This document shows positions 8,092-16,957 of a DNA stretch of 64,000 nucleotides, one piece after another; positions within the stretch are counted from its first letter, which is position 1; each line of letters opens with the position of its first letter. The position numbers and the translations under genes are program-made. This DNA comes from CAZVWJ01 sp964631325 (GTDB lineage Bacteria > T1Sed10-126), in contig CAZVWJ010000009.1 of the NCBI GenBank assembly GCA_964631325.1, positions 9,057-73,056 on the forward strand, read 5' to 3'. Under the pieces are notes generated by a model. That model had not been told where the DNA came from. It was given only the letters and a program-made list of their open reading frames with translations, and searched no databases.

Positions 8092-10200
8092 TTGCGGAAA
8101 AATTTTTTTGTTCTGCTGGTAATTTTTTTGCTATTACCCTGTATGGTTGAGGGTGAGGATAATCAGCCTCAGGGGCCAATAATCCTTAACCAAGCCAACC
8201 GGGTATTTCTGGACGACAAGAGCGGGAATTTAAGAGCCAGAGGAAATGTACAAATAACCTGGGGGAAGCAAAAATTAGCGGCTCCGCGGATAGATTACTC
8301 AACTAAAACCGGAGATTTGATTGCCCGGGGTGGAGCAAAGTTGACTCGAGAGGGAGGTGAAAAAATCCAGGGAGAAAATATTCAGTGGAACAGACTCACC
8401 GGAGAGGCTCGGGTGAATGAGGCCTCCGGTCAGTTGGAACCATGGTTTTTGGATGCTCCGCTGGTAGAGGGAAATATGGATACTAGTTTCAGGATGTATT
8501 CTGGCTCGCTTACCACCTGTAATTTGAAGACCCCTCACTATTATTTCCAGGCGAGCAAGTTTTACTTTTACCCCGGTGACAGTTTAATCGGATATAACGT
8601 GGTTTTCTGGGTAAGTGGGGTCCCGGTTTTTTATCTTCCCTGGGTGATGATAGATTTAAAGCACCGTTTTTCGAGATGGGAAGTCCACCCGGGATATGAC
8701 TCCGAGGAAGGGTTCACGCTGGAGTTGAATTACCATTATCTTTTGCCCCGAGATGATCCGCCTTTTACGGGAACTATTTATACTGACTGGCGGGAAAATG
8801 AGGGTAACGGCCAGGGTTTTGACGTAGATTACGATAAAAAAAATAAAGAAGCCTACTTTTATTATTTTCAATCCGAGCGTCGGCCCCTGGTAATTAATAA
8901 AGCCGGGGAAGAGGTTCGTAGTGAGACTGAGGATTTAGTCTGGCAAATCCAATCTCACGTTGATTATGAATTTACCGATTCTAACTGGAGATTCCACTCG
9001 GCTATAGACTGGTTGAGTTACAGTCGATTTAATCGGGACTTTGGCCGGTCTTTAAGCAGCCGGACCGAAACGGAACGGTGGATAAAGAGTTCATTTATCC
9101 ATAGCTCATCCTCTTCGCAATTCCGGGTGGATCTGCGTCAGGAAGAGAAAATTCCCGGAGATGGAACCGGGAATGAGTTTGTTCGTTCTCGCGCCTTTAT
9201 GCCCCGGGTAAATTATCAGTTGTTTTCTCAGCCATTGCCCTGGGGAGATCTTTATTACGGTTTTAACACTAAATTTCAGCGCCAGTATGAACTTGATTCA
9301 GATAGATGGTTATGGTCTGGTAGGGGCGAGAATTCACTAAATAAATCCCTGTATTTTAATCGTCTGTTTCAGCAGTCTTACCGTCTTACTTACGGCCAAA
9401 ACTATGGAGAGGAGGTTCAGGGAGACCACGAAATTTCAGAGTCCCATGGTTATTTTGGCTTTACGCTTAGAAACACGTTAAATTTTACCCGGCAGTTTGG
9501 TGCGGATCTTAATTATCTGCTCACTCAGCGAGTTAATGATAAAGAAGAAGTCACCGTGGAAATCGGGGGAGAACAACTGGGGATTGAAAAACACGGTCGT
9601 GAGCTGGAGCGGATAGATTTGAATTGGTACTGGCGTGATGATAAATCTTATTTGAATTTGCGCGGCGGTTATGATTTGCGTGAAACTATAAATAATTCGG
9701 TTAGAAGTGACAGTAGATTTTTACCCCTGCGGCTAAATGCAAATTTTGAAATAACCGACTACTGGCGCTGGTCCCATTATCTCCGGTATTCTGTAGCTCA
9801 GGGGGTATTTGATCAATCAAATCTTGACTGGCAATTTCCGGTAGGTTCTAATTTTCAGTTTGGTCTTGGTTGGAATTACAATCGGCAGTCCGGCGAAGAT
9901 TTATCCAAACTTAACAATAATTTTGACTGGCAAACTACTTCGGAAAGCTGGCGATTACGGGGGGATTTAATCTATAATTTACAAACCAGGGAGTTAGACG
10001 AAGTTAAATTTTTAATGAAACGGAACTTGCACTGCTGGGATATGCGATTTATGTACAGAGAAATTCTGGACCGGGAAAGACAGTTCTGGATAATGTTTAC
10101 GTTGACTGATTATCCATCCCGAGGATTGGGATTTCAACAGGATATAGAGCACAGCAGTATAGATTTTGAAAGCGGTAACTGGAACAAACTGAACGATTAA
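8092..10200 (+). CDS. lptD: LptD/OstA-like outer-membrane LPS assembly protein
   Basis: A 702-residue protein with a signal peptide (about 1-22, MRKNFFVLLVIFLLLPCMVEG). An N-terminal OstA/LptA-like jellyroll follows (about 30-125: NLRARGNVQITWG, GDLIARGGAKLTREGG), then a long region of alternating aromatic and polar strands typical of the LptD barrel. LptD with LptE inserts lipopolysaccharide into the outer leaflet. The TTG start is preceded by AGGGTGA. The signature strand VPVFYLPWVMIDLK is family-typical. Its presence implies an outer membrane. An LptF/G-type permease lies two genes downstream. Confidence 0.87.
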   Translation: MRKNFFVLLVIFLLLPCMVEGEDNQPQGPIILNQANRVFLDDKSGNLRARGNVQITWGKQKLAAPRIDYSTKTGDLIARGGAKLTREGGEKIQGENIQWNRLTGEARVNEASGQLEPWFLDAPLVEGNMDTSFRMYSGSLTTCNLKTPHYYFQASKFYFYPGDSLIGYNVVFWVSGVPVFYLPWVMIDLKHRFSRWEVHPGYDSEEGFTLELNYHYLLPRDDPPFTGTIYTDWRENEGNGQGFDVDYDKKNKEAYFYYFQSERRPLVINKAGEEVRSETEDLVWQIQSHVDYEFTDSNWRFHSAIDWLSYSRFNRDFGRSLSSRTETERWIKSSFIHSSSSSQFRVDLRQEEKIPGDGTGNEFVRSRAFMPRVNYQLFSQPLPWGDLYYGFNTKFQRQYELDSDRWLWSGRGENSLNKSLYFNRLFQQSYRLTYGQNYGEEVQGDHEISESHGYFGFTLRNTLNFTRQFGADLNYLLTQRVNDKEEVTVEIGGEQLGIEKHGRELERIDLNWYWRDDKSYLNLRGGYDLRETINNSVRSDSRFLPLRLNANFEITDYWRWSHYLRYSVAQGVFDQSNLDWQFPVGSNFQFGLGWNYNRQSGEDLSKLNNNFDWQTTSESWRLRGDLIYNLQTRELDEVKFLMKRNLHCWDMRFMYREILDRERQFWIMFTLTDYPSRGLGFQQDIEHSSIDFESGNWNKLND

Positions 10201-10223
10201 AAGTTTTACCGGGAGGGATTTTT

Positions 10224-11693
10224 GTGAGTAACAAAACCGAGCAGAATCCATTTGATGATCTCCAGGATTTGCTGGAATCTTTCAAGCAAAAATACGACGG
10301 GGAGGTGGAAGTTCAGACGGATTTTATTGATTCTGCTCCGGCCTTCGAACACGAGGAAGACTGGGAGTTTGAGTTTGATTTCACGCCCCGGGAAATCAAA
10401 CAACACCTTGATCGATATGTAATTGCCCAGGAAGAAGCTAAAAAACAGTTGGCCAATGCCGTTTGCTATCACTATCAGCGGGCCGGTTCAGATAAACCTT
10501 ATTATCAGAAAAAAAACATCTTAATGGTGGGGAACACCGGGGTGGGGAAAACCCATCTCGTGGAAGTTCTCTCCGATTACATTGAGGTCCCGTTTGTAAA
10601 AGCAGATGCAACAAAATTTAGCGGAACAGGTTACGTGGGGCAAAACGTTAATTCGCTGGTCAGGGATCTGGCGGAAAAAGCAGATTACAACCTGAAAAAA
10701 GCGGAACAGGGGATAGTTTTTATTGATGAAATAGATAAGATTTGTTCGAGCGATGACCTCAACCGGGACGTTTCCGGTAGGGATGTGCAAACTAACCTGC
10801 TGAAGCTACTGGAGGAGACTGAGGTAAGCCTGGTGGATCCGGCTAATCCGGCCTCGATGATGCGCGGTCTTAAAAGTGCTTTTGATCGGGAGGACTCCCG
10901 GGAAAAAACGATTAACACGAGGAATATTTTATTTATTGTCAGTGGAGCTTTCCCCGGCCTTGAGGACACGATCAGTGAGCGATTAAACCGGGGTACGGTC
11001 GGTTTTACTTCTGAATTAGACAAAAGCCGGGACATAGAGTTGTTGCGCCAGTGTGAGCCCGTGGACCTGATGGAGTTTGGGCTGGAGGCAGAATTTGTTG
11101 GCCGTCTGCCGGTCTTGACCTTTCTTGATGACCTGGATAAAACTGATCTATATCACATACTGCGAAATTCTAAGAGCTCAATTTTAAAGCAATATAAAGA
11201 AGACTTTTCGGCGTATGGGATTGAGTTAGAATTCACCAAAGAAGCCCTGCACGAGATAGCTTCGCGGGCACTTGAACAGGATATTGGCGCTCGGGGTTTA
11301 ACTACAGTTTTAGAAAAAACGCTGGCCGGCGCAATGTATGAACTGCCCGGTCGTGATGTTGAATCATTCACTGCAACCAGGCAGATGATTAGTTCGCCGG
11401 CCAGAGAAGTTCACCGGAAAGTGCTCGACAATGAGCTTGAAAATAAATTGGAGGAAGAGTTTAACCAACACGGGTTAGAGGTAAAATTGACCGATTCGGG
11501 TCGGGAAGCTCTAGTTGAACTGGCTTGCAAAAGTAACGATAAGCCGGTGGAATTATTCGAAGAGAGGTTTGAAGCAATCCATCATATCTTGAAAATGATT
11601 GAGCAGGACGAGCTTGTTATTGACGAGGAATTTATTTACCACTCTCAAGACAAACTGGATCAGCTTTGCAGTGAGTATTTTAGCGAGAATTAG
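10224..11693 (+). CDS. ClpX-like AAA+ ATPase lacking the zinc-binding domain
   Basis: A 489-residue AAA+ protein. Walker A is GNTGVGKT (about 103-110), the pore loop is GYVGQ (about 136), and Walker B is IVFIDEIDK (about 163-171). RGTVGF (about 255-260) resembles the IGF loop that docks ClpX to ClpP, and sensor 2 is GARGL (about 355). Canonical ClpX has an N-terminal zinc-binding domain; here about 50 acidic residues without a C4 motif stand in its place. About 110 extra residues follow the normal C-terminus. It starts at GTG behind GGGAGGG, 23 bases after lptD. It may unfold envelope-biogenesis substrates; this is inferred only from context. No clpP is in the window. Confidence 0.75.
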   Translation: MSNKTEQNPFDDLQDLLESFKQKYDGEVEVQTDFIDSAPAFEHEEDWEFEFDFTPREIKQHLDRYVIAQEEAKKQLANAVCYHYQRAGSDKPYYQKKNILMVGNTGVGKTHLVEVLSDYIEVPFVKADATKFSGTGYVGQNVNSLVRDLAEKADYNLKKAEQGIVFIDEIDKICSSDDLNRDVSGRDVQTNLLKLLEETEVSLVDPANPASMMRGLKSAFDREDSREKTINTRNILFIVSGAFPGLEDTISERLNRGTVGFTSELDKSRDIELLRQCEPVDLMEFGLEAEFVGRLPVLTFLDDLDKTDLYHILRNSKSSILKQYKEDFSAYGIELEFTKEALHEIASRALEQDIGARGLTTVLEKTLAGAMYELPGRDVESFTATRQMISSPAREVHRKVLDNELENKLEEEFNQHGLEVKLTDSGREALVELACKSNDKPVELFEERFEAIHHILKMIEQDELVIDEEFIYHSQDKLDQLCSEYFSEN

Positions 11694-11696
11694 TGA

Positions 11697-12815
11697 TTGC
11701 CGGTGAAACTGGTCACTCGTTATCTTTACCGGGAGCTGTTTATTCCTTTCTTTCTTGGTCTTGTCCTTTTTACCGGGATATTTTTACTCCAGCGATTGTT
11801 TGAATTGACGGAGTTGATTGTCAGTCGCGGCCTCCCTGTCTTTGAAGTTGTCCTGCTTGTTTTCTCCGGGGTTCCCCAGACTCTCTTTATTACCGCTCCG
11901 ATGGCAGCTATTTTGGCCGTATTAATGGCTTACGGACGGCTGGCTGCTGATAATGAACTGATTGCCCTTCGAGTCGGGGGGTATTCCCTTTTTTCCCTGG
12001 TATATCCTGTTCTTATTGCCGCCCTGCTTTTCACCGGCGGATTAATCACTCTCCGCCAGTATGGGTTACCAGTTCTTAGTCGGTATCGAAATGAAATGTT
12101 AAAAGACATTTCTTTTCCCGCCCCTGAACAATTAATGGCTGCTGATAGTTATTTGGAACTGGGGCCTTACACTATTTTTGCTCGCCAGGTTAAGGGCGCT
12201 AAAATAGGTGGAGTTTACCTGGAGGATCGTAGCGGTAAGAACCTGGTGATAATTTACGCTGAATCCGGTCGCTGGATTAAGAGCGGGAAGCGGAAGTATA
12301 AATTATTTCTCAGGGAAGGAACAATGCATCAAAAAGTAGCTGACGGTGGCTACAGGGTGTTGAGGTTTAACCGGCAGCAAATGGAAATGAAGCTGGGCCG
12401 GATGTCAAAGGGGATCAAGAGTGACCGGGAGTTGACCGTCTCGATAGCGTCACTTTATCAACAGATGGCTGAGGCCGGGAAACATATGCTGGCTGAAAAA
12501 GAGAATGAAAAAATGCGTCGTAATTACAGAAAAAAAGTGCTGGCATTTCACCGGGCACTCTCAATACCTGCTGCAACGTTTTTCCTTGTTCTCGTGGCAG
12601 CCCCCCTGGGGATGTTTGCCCAGCAGAGCGGTAAGTCTATTGGCCTGGCTTTGAGCCTCGGGTTAATATTTTTTTACTACTTAATTAGTATGTTAATGGA
12701 ACCATTGGCGATAAGGGGATGGGTGCCGGCCGGTCTTGCGCTGTGGCTGCCTAATTTTCTCTTCGGGGGGACAGGAATAATTATGCTGGTGAAGTTGTGG
12801 AGACAGGGTCGTTAA
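11697..12815 (+). CDS. LptF/LptG family LPS export permease
   Basis: A 372-residue YjgP/YjgQ-family membrane protein. Three hydrophobic segments lie in the N-terminal 110 residues, then a periplasmic beta-rich domain (about 130-250), then three more segments (about 285-365). LptF and LptG form the inner-membrane channel of the LptB2FG exporter that feeds the bridge to LptD. The start is TTG at 11697 or the in-frame GTG at 11703; no strong ribosome site separates them. Only one such permease is present here, so whether it is F or G is undecided. Confidence 0.85.
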   Translation: MPVKLVTRYLYRELFIPFFLGLVLFTGIFLLQRLFELTELIVSRGLPVFEVVLLVFSGVPQTLFITAPMAAILAVLMAYGRLAADNELIALRVGGYSLFSLVYPVLIAALLFTGGLITLRQYGLPVLSRYRNEMLKDISFPAPEQLMAADSYLELGPYTIFARQVKGAKIGGVYLEDRSGKNLVIIYAESGRWIKSGKRKYKLFLREGTMHQKVADGGYRVLRFNRQQMEMKLGRMSKGIKSDRELTVSIASLYQQMAEAGKHMLAEKENEKMRRNYRKKVLAFHRALSIPAATFFLVLVAAPLGMFAQQSGKSIGLALSLGLIFFYYLISMLMEPLAIRGWVPAGLALWLPNFLFGGTGIIMLVKLWRQGR

Positions 12816-12825
12816 AAGGGGTTAA

Positions 12826-13476
12826 CTATAAGTTACGTTTGGCCAGCATTATGTCTATACGGTCCGACACTGTTTCCATCCGGTCAGAAATAGAGGCAAT
12901 CAAATGGATAAGATCACGTGCTTGAATTTTTTCGGCGAGCTCAAAGTCTTCACGCTCAAATAAATCCCGAATTAACTTCCACTCGATTTCGTCAATTTTT
13001 TGTTCTGAATTTTCCACTTGCTGGGCCCGGGAGCTGGCCTCTTCCCAGTCCTGGTCCAATACCTTGATAATTTCCAGCAGAGGGTTAAGACATTCAACAA
13101 CATTATCGGTTAATTCTTGCACCCGGGGTTTCAATTCCGAGGGGATTTCCGGTTTTTGCTGTGCAACAAAATCGCTGATAGTTTCTGCCCGGTTAGCCAA
13201 CTTGTCAATCAGTTCAATAAGCGAAATGTAGTCCCCTCGATAGGCGGGCATAAAAGCTCCCTCGTATATTTCAGTTTCTATTTTCCGCCGGATTTTGTCC
13301 GCTTCGTGTTCGGTTTCATGGACCTGAAAGGAAAGTTCTCGAAATCCTTTTTCGTCCTTGAGGTATTTTTCCATCATTTCGGAAAAAACTTCCAAGCATT
13401 CCTGCACGGATTGAAGCTGCTGATGGATTAAATCTTTAACGTGAGATTCTTTGCGGCCAAAAAACATGTCAATCAC
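12826..13476 (-). CDS. DUF47 / PhoU-like protein
   Basis: A 216-residue all-helical protein of the DUF47 (TIGR00153, PhoU-divergent) family. It has the motifs FFGRKESHV, HETEHEADKIRRKI and LIELIDKLANRAETISDF, and ends ISDRMETVSDRIDIML. Members usually accompany a Pit-type phosphate transporter and are thought to regulate it; no transporter gene lies nearby. The start is GTG at 13476 or the in-frame ATG at 13467. It converges with the LptF/G gene, leaving 10 bases between stops. Confidence 0.85.
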   Translation of the reverse strand: MIDMFFGRKESHVKDLIHQQLQSVQECLEVFSEMMEKYLKDEKGFRELSFQVHETEHEADKIRRKIETEIYEGAFMPAYRGDYISLIELIDKLANRAETISDFVAQQKPEIPSELKPRVQELTDNVVECLNPLLEIIKVLDQDWEEASSRAQQVENSEQKIDEIEWKLIRDLFEREDFELAEKIQARDLIHLIASISDRMETVSDRIDIMLAKRNL

Positions 13477-13590
13477 AACCTGAATTTTGAATTTGGGTTA
13501 CTTCATTTGTTACCCGTATCATTAAAATCAAAAAAATTGTCCAGTAGTTTACTATAATCCAAAATAACCACTTAACTTAGAACATATTTA

Positions 13591-13754
13591 GTAACTACTC
13601 ACCTATCCCCTTTCCCCTGGCGGGAGAGGGGATAGGTGTGGGGTCTTCCCAGCACTTTCAATAAAACGGCTGAATAAAAGGGCTTTTCAAACCCTTTTTC
13701 ACTCCCATTTGTGTTTTTCCCCAGCAAGGGGGAAAAGATTAGATGAATAGCTAC
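13591..13754 (-). mobile_element. Short non-coding mobile element, copy A1
   Basis: A 164-bp element. The left end GTAACTACTCACCTATCC matches, in inverted form, the right end GATTAGATGAATAGCTAC with a few changes. It is flanked by a perfect 8-bp direct repeat, CATATTTA (13583-13590 and 13755-13762), which is a target-site duplication. Inside are two palindromic arms (CCCCTGGCGGGAGAGGGG and a CCAGCAAGGGGGAAAAG arm). It holds no credible gene. Orientation is opposite to the copies at 52982 and 55728. Confidence 0.85.
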
Positions 13755-13925
13755 CATATTTATTATGCGTTGAGTAGTGGAAAAAATTAAGTTATTTTTC
13801 TCCAAAATGCAAATATTTTTTTAAAGACCGCCCTAAAAAGTCTTGTTCCCCGGGGAGTGTGAATCTGGCTCCGGCCGCGGAATCCTCCCCCGGGAGGGGT
13901 TCTACAAGTAAGGTAAAGAAAAAAT

Positions 13926-13997
13926 TTGATTTTAAGATTATATTGTGCTACATTGTTACGGTCTTAAAAGAGAGCAGGGACGCTCTTCAATTTTAAG
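13926..13997 (+). other. Candidate promoter and hairpin of an unassigned transcript
   Basis: TTGATT (13926-13931) and TACATT (13949-13954) are 17 bases apart and form a fair promoter. Directly downstream CTTAAAAGAGAGC (13963-13975) pairs with GCTCTT-caa-TTTTAAG (13982-13997) to make a strong hairpin. No coding region follows until 14460. This may be the 5' end of a small RNA or a long leader of the 3D-domain gene. The wider span 13755-14138 shows nothing else I can name. Confidence 0.3.
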
Positions 13998-14138
13998 CGA
14001 ATCACCATGCAAGTTCATCATGTCATGCATTTAGCCCTTCTTGTTTTCACTTGATTTTATTATCGTCAAGTACTGGCCCGAAGAGCTCTATACTGAATAA
14101 TTTGGGCTGAAAACTATCAAGCTGAGAGTAACTACACG

Positions 14139-14290
14139 CTCTCCGAAAAGGGTCTAAAATCTCCTCCCCCTTGATGGGGGAGGATTAAGGTGGGGGTGAA
14201 GAGGCCTCGTAGAGGCCGAACCACGCCCTTGACCTTTTTCCGCCTCACCCGGACCCTCTCCCGCCAGGGGAGAGGGGACTTTTCGGAGAG
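14139..14290 (+). mobile_element. Short non-coding element, related subfamily B, copy B1
   Basis: A 152-bp element with perfect 12-bp terminal inverted repeats, CTCTCCGAAAAG at 14139-14150 and CTTTTCGGAGAG at 14279-14290. Internally it has the same two modules as the A family: a CCCCCTTGATGGGGGAGG arm and a CCCGCCAGGGGAGAGGGG arm. No clear target duplication was found. The outer ends differ from family A. Confidence 0.65.
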
Positions 14291-14321
14291 GCTCTAACTA
14301 AAAGATTTCAATAAAATTAAA

Positions 14322-14423
14322 GTAATTATTCACTTATTCCCTTTTCCCTGGCGGGAGCGGGCCTGCTCTGAGTACGGCAGGATTATCCTCCATCAAGGGG
14401 GAAAAGGGTAGGGGAGTAGTTAC
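14322..14423 (-). mobile_element. Short non-coding mobile element, copy A2
   Basis: A 102-bp shortened family A member. The left end is GTAATTATTCACTTATTCCC and the right end GGGTAGGGGAGTAGTTAC, imperfect inverted repeats. It is flanked by an 8-bp near-duplicate, AAATTAAA (14314-14321) and AAATCAAA (14424-14431). It ends 36 bases before the start codon of the 3D-domain gene. Confidence 0.7.
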
Positions 14424-14459
14424 AAATCAAATATATTATTGTGGGGAGGACTTGTAACC

Positions 14460-15206
14460 TTGAAAATTATTCGTCTAATCAGTTTGGCTGTTTTTATTTC
14501 TTTATTGGTTGTGCCCATGTTTGTTGAGGCGGAGAAACCAGCCGGTAAAATAGCGACTGTATATCAGGGCAAAAAATCTCAGAAAATTTATGCTCGTGCC
14601 TCTACCGTCGGGGCTGCTTTACGTCGAAACGGAGTGAAGATTGATCGGTACCGGGTAGTGTTTCCCGCGCCCGAATCCGACTATGTTGAAGGGATGCATA
14701 TATTTTTACATTCTTCCGGTGAACAAAATAAAAAAGAAACTTGGTCAGAGGAAAATAATCATTCTGACGTTCGAACAATCAATACCTGGGCTTTACCTTC
14801 AACCAAAAAATTGGTTATTCAGGGCGGTAGTAGTCATTCCACTCAGTCCAGCCCCAGAGTAATTCTTGACGGACAAGCAGAATTTAAAGTTGACCAGCTC
14901 AATCAACTTACAAAGAAGGGCACCTTACGAGTTCTTGCTACCGCTTATTCACCCCATCATCTGGATACGGCACCCTACACGGATGGGCTGTCTGCTATTG
15001 GAATTCCAGCCGGTTATGGATTGGTGGCCGTTGATCCCCGAGTCATTCCCCTGGGAACACTACTGTACGTGGAGGGTTATGGTTACGGACTCGCGGCTGA
15101 TGTTGGAGGGAAAATAGAAGGAAAAAAAGTTGATCTCTGTTTTCCGGACCGGAAAGATGCGCTTCTGTTTGGTCGTCAGTGGACTACTATTCACATTTTA
15201 GGCTAA
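14460..15206 (+). CDS. 3D-domain protein, probable peptidoglycan-active enzyme
   Basis: A 248-residue exported protein. The TTG start at 14460 is chosen because GGGGAGGA (14443-14450) sits 9 bases upstream and a signal peptide follows at once (MKIIRLISLAVFISLLVV). A DUF348-like segment (IYARASTVGAALRRNGV) precedes the C-terminal 3D domain (about 163-248). That domain reads RVLATAYSP, then GIPAGYGLVAVDPRVIPLGT, AADVGGKIEGKKVDLCF and W..IHIL. The three aspartates of the 3D (MltA-like double-psi barrel) fold are visible. Such domains occur in lytic transglycosylases and Rpf-type proteins, so a cell-wall role is likely. Confidence 0.85.
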   Translation: MKIIRLISLAVFISLLVVPMFVEAEKPAGKIATVYQGKKSQKIYARASTVGAALRRNGVKIDRYRVVFPAPESDYVEGMHIFLHSSGEQNKKETWSEENNHSDVRTINTWALPSTKKLVIQGGSSHSTQSSPRVILDGQAEFKVDQLNQLTKKGTLRVLATAYSPHHLDTAPYTDGLSAIGIPAGYGLVAVDPRVIPLGTLLYVEGYGYGLAADVGGKIEGKKVDLCFPDRKDALLFGRQWTTIHILG

Positions 15207-15207
15207 A

Positions 15208-16776
15208 TCAAGAATGAAAAAACTCCGTCGGTAACTTTCCCCCTATCCTACTTTTGGGAACATTTAATTCAATCTCTGCTTTTTCTCGCTTCCAGTTGAG
15301 CCAGGAATTTAGATACTGGCTGTGTTTTTCCCGCCTGAGATAACTAATAAAACTCTGTTTTTCCTTCTTTTCGAGTTTTTTAATTTTTCCTTTGCGTTTC
15401 TCTTTGCTGGCCAAAATGTGGTAACCTTTGGGGGATTTAACCGGTTTGGCCACCACCAATTTTTCCCGGGAAATTAATTTCAGGAGAGTTTTGGAGATGT
15501 CAGGAAGAATTAATTTCCTTCCCCGGGTTAATTCATTTATCCATCTATTTTTCCTTTCATCAGGGATATAATCGCCAACAAATTTAACCGGCACCCAGCC
15601 GTAACGGCCGTAAAGATGGGCTGTTTTGCCGTCAGTCTCCGGAGCCAAATGCCGTAATTTTTCCAGTGGCTGTTTCGCGTGCTTGATTTTTTCATATAGA
15701 GATTGGGCTTCATTTTTAGCCCGCGTCCAGTGAGTGTCAGCAAGTAGTCTCTTTTTAATTTTGTCGCGGACCACAGAAAGTTTTTTTCTCTCCCGCTTGA
15801 TTGGTCTATCCGTGTAGAGCAGGTAATATTTATTGTTTGCGGACACCAGTTTGCTGAGAGTGTTGGGTTTGAGCCCAAAAGCTTTTCGAGCGAGTTTTTT
15901 TGGGAGATTTTCGGGAGTGACCCAACCTCGTAATCCACCGGTTGAAGCAGTGTTGGTGTCGGTGGAATATTTGCGAGCCAGTTCTTCAAAGTCTGTTCCC
16001 GCCCTAAATTTTCTTCTTATCCGTTCCAGTTTTTGCTTAACCTGTTGTAGCTTTTGTTTGTAGTTTGGACTGGTATCCGGCGGAACCGAAAGCTGGAGCT
16101 GATACAGATGAGCCCGGGGTGGAGCCATAAAGCCCCGTTCGTTTTCTTCGTAGTATGTTTTTATTCGTTGCTCGTCGATGTATTCTTCCGGGTCCAGGAA
16201 AATTCCGAAAAGCTTAACTTCACGCAGTCCTCGCTTGAGAGAGTTGTTGATTTCAGTATCCGTGAGAGCCAGGTGACTTTGCAGCAAATTTTGGAAACGG
16301 GAGCTTTCCAGTCGTTGGCGTTCCTGGCGCTCTAATTTTTTTCTCTGTTCCGCTGAGATTTTTCTCAAAAATAACTGAAAACGCTGACGCTGAAATTTTC
16401 CCTGCTTATTGCGAAACATTGGCCGACTGGCGACCATTTGCCGAATTTCTCTGGCTGTTGCCTTTGCCCCGTATCGCTGAGCTTCTTGCTGAAGCAGTGT
16501 TTGGTTGACCAGTTGTTTGAAAGCCTGTTGACGAATTTCGTTTATTTCTTCTTCGGAAAGTCGTCCCGTCCGATTTTTTTGCCTTGATTTTCTCAACCTA
16601 TCTACAATTTGATGGTATTCTTCCGTGGTGATGCTCTTTCCGTTTATTTCAGCCAGTTCCTGTTTTCCCCGCCCCTGGTTCAAATATCCCATTCCCCAGC
16701 TCGCAAAAATAGTTAAAAGAAATGCAAATACGGTTATCCAGATAATTTGTTTCATATGTTCCCTCAACCAATTCAT
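15208..16776 (-). CDS. PpiD/SurA-type membrane-anchored peptidyl-prolyl isomerase
   Basis: A 522-residue foldase. A short cytoplasmic N-terminus MNWLREHMK and one membrane segment (about 10-31) are followed by a SurA_N-like chaperone region (about 38-190) and a parvulin/rotamase domain (about 215-330, FEELARKYSTD and GGLRGWV motifs). A long helical C-terminal region completes it. It is strongly basic, unlike the acidic cytoplasmic proteins here. The start has a clear AGGAGG upstream. It probably assists folding of exported or outer-membrane proteins such as LptD. Confidence 0.85.
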   Translation of the reverse strand: MNWLREHMKQIIWITVFAFLLTIFASWGMGYLNQGRGKQELAEINGKSITTEEYHQIVDRLRKSRQKNRTGRLSEEEINEIRQQAFKQLVNQTLLQQEAQRYGAKATAREIRQMVASRPMFRNKQGKFQRQRFQLFLRKISAEQRKKLERQERQRLESSRFQNLLQSHLALTDTEINNSLKRGLREVKLFGIFLDPEEYIDEQRIKTYYEENERGFMAPPRAHLYQLQLSVPPDTSPNYKQKLQQVKQKLERIRRKFRAGTDFEELARKYSTDTNTASTGGLRGWVTPENLPKKLARKAFGLKPNTLSKLVSANNKYYLLYTDRPIKRERKKLSVVRDKIKKRLLADTHWTRAKNEAQSLYEKIKHAKQPLEKLRHLAPETDGKTAHLYGRYGWVPVKFVGDYIPDERKNRWINELTRGRKLILPDISKTLLKLISREKLVVAKPVKSPKGYHILASKEKRKGKIKKLEKKEKQSFISYLRREKHSQYLNSWLNWKREKAEIELNVPKSRIGGKLPTEFFHS

Positions 16777-16881
16777 TTATGTCGCCTCCTGAGTTATAAT
16801 AAATATATAGGGTCATCAAAAATTCTTTAAGTGTGATCCTGGGGATAGCGTCTACTTTTATCTCCGGGTTCCGCATCTATT

Positions 16882-16910
16882 TTGAGAAACCGCTCAATAT
16901 TTTGTATCTG
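16882..16910 (+). promoter_or_regulatory. Weak candidate promoter for the cell-shape cluster
   Basis: TTGAGA (16882-16887) and TATCTG (16905-16910) are spaced by 17 bases, about 48 bases before the TPR gene. The -10 box is poor. It is listed because the cluster needs a promoter in this 181-base divergent gap. Confidence 0.25.
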
Positions 16911-16957
16911 TTGTTATCCTAAATGGTAGCGAATTTATCGTAAAATATACAGTTACT

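Noticed and set aside
13599..13805. 68-residue minus-strand reading frame
   Set aside because: It lies almost wholly in mobile element A1 and the flanking AT-rich sequence; no family features or ribosome site.
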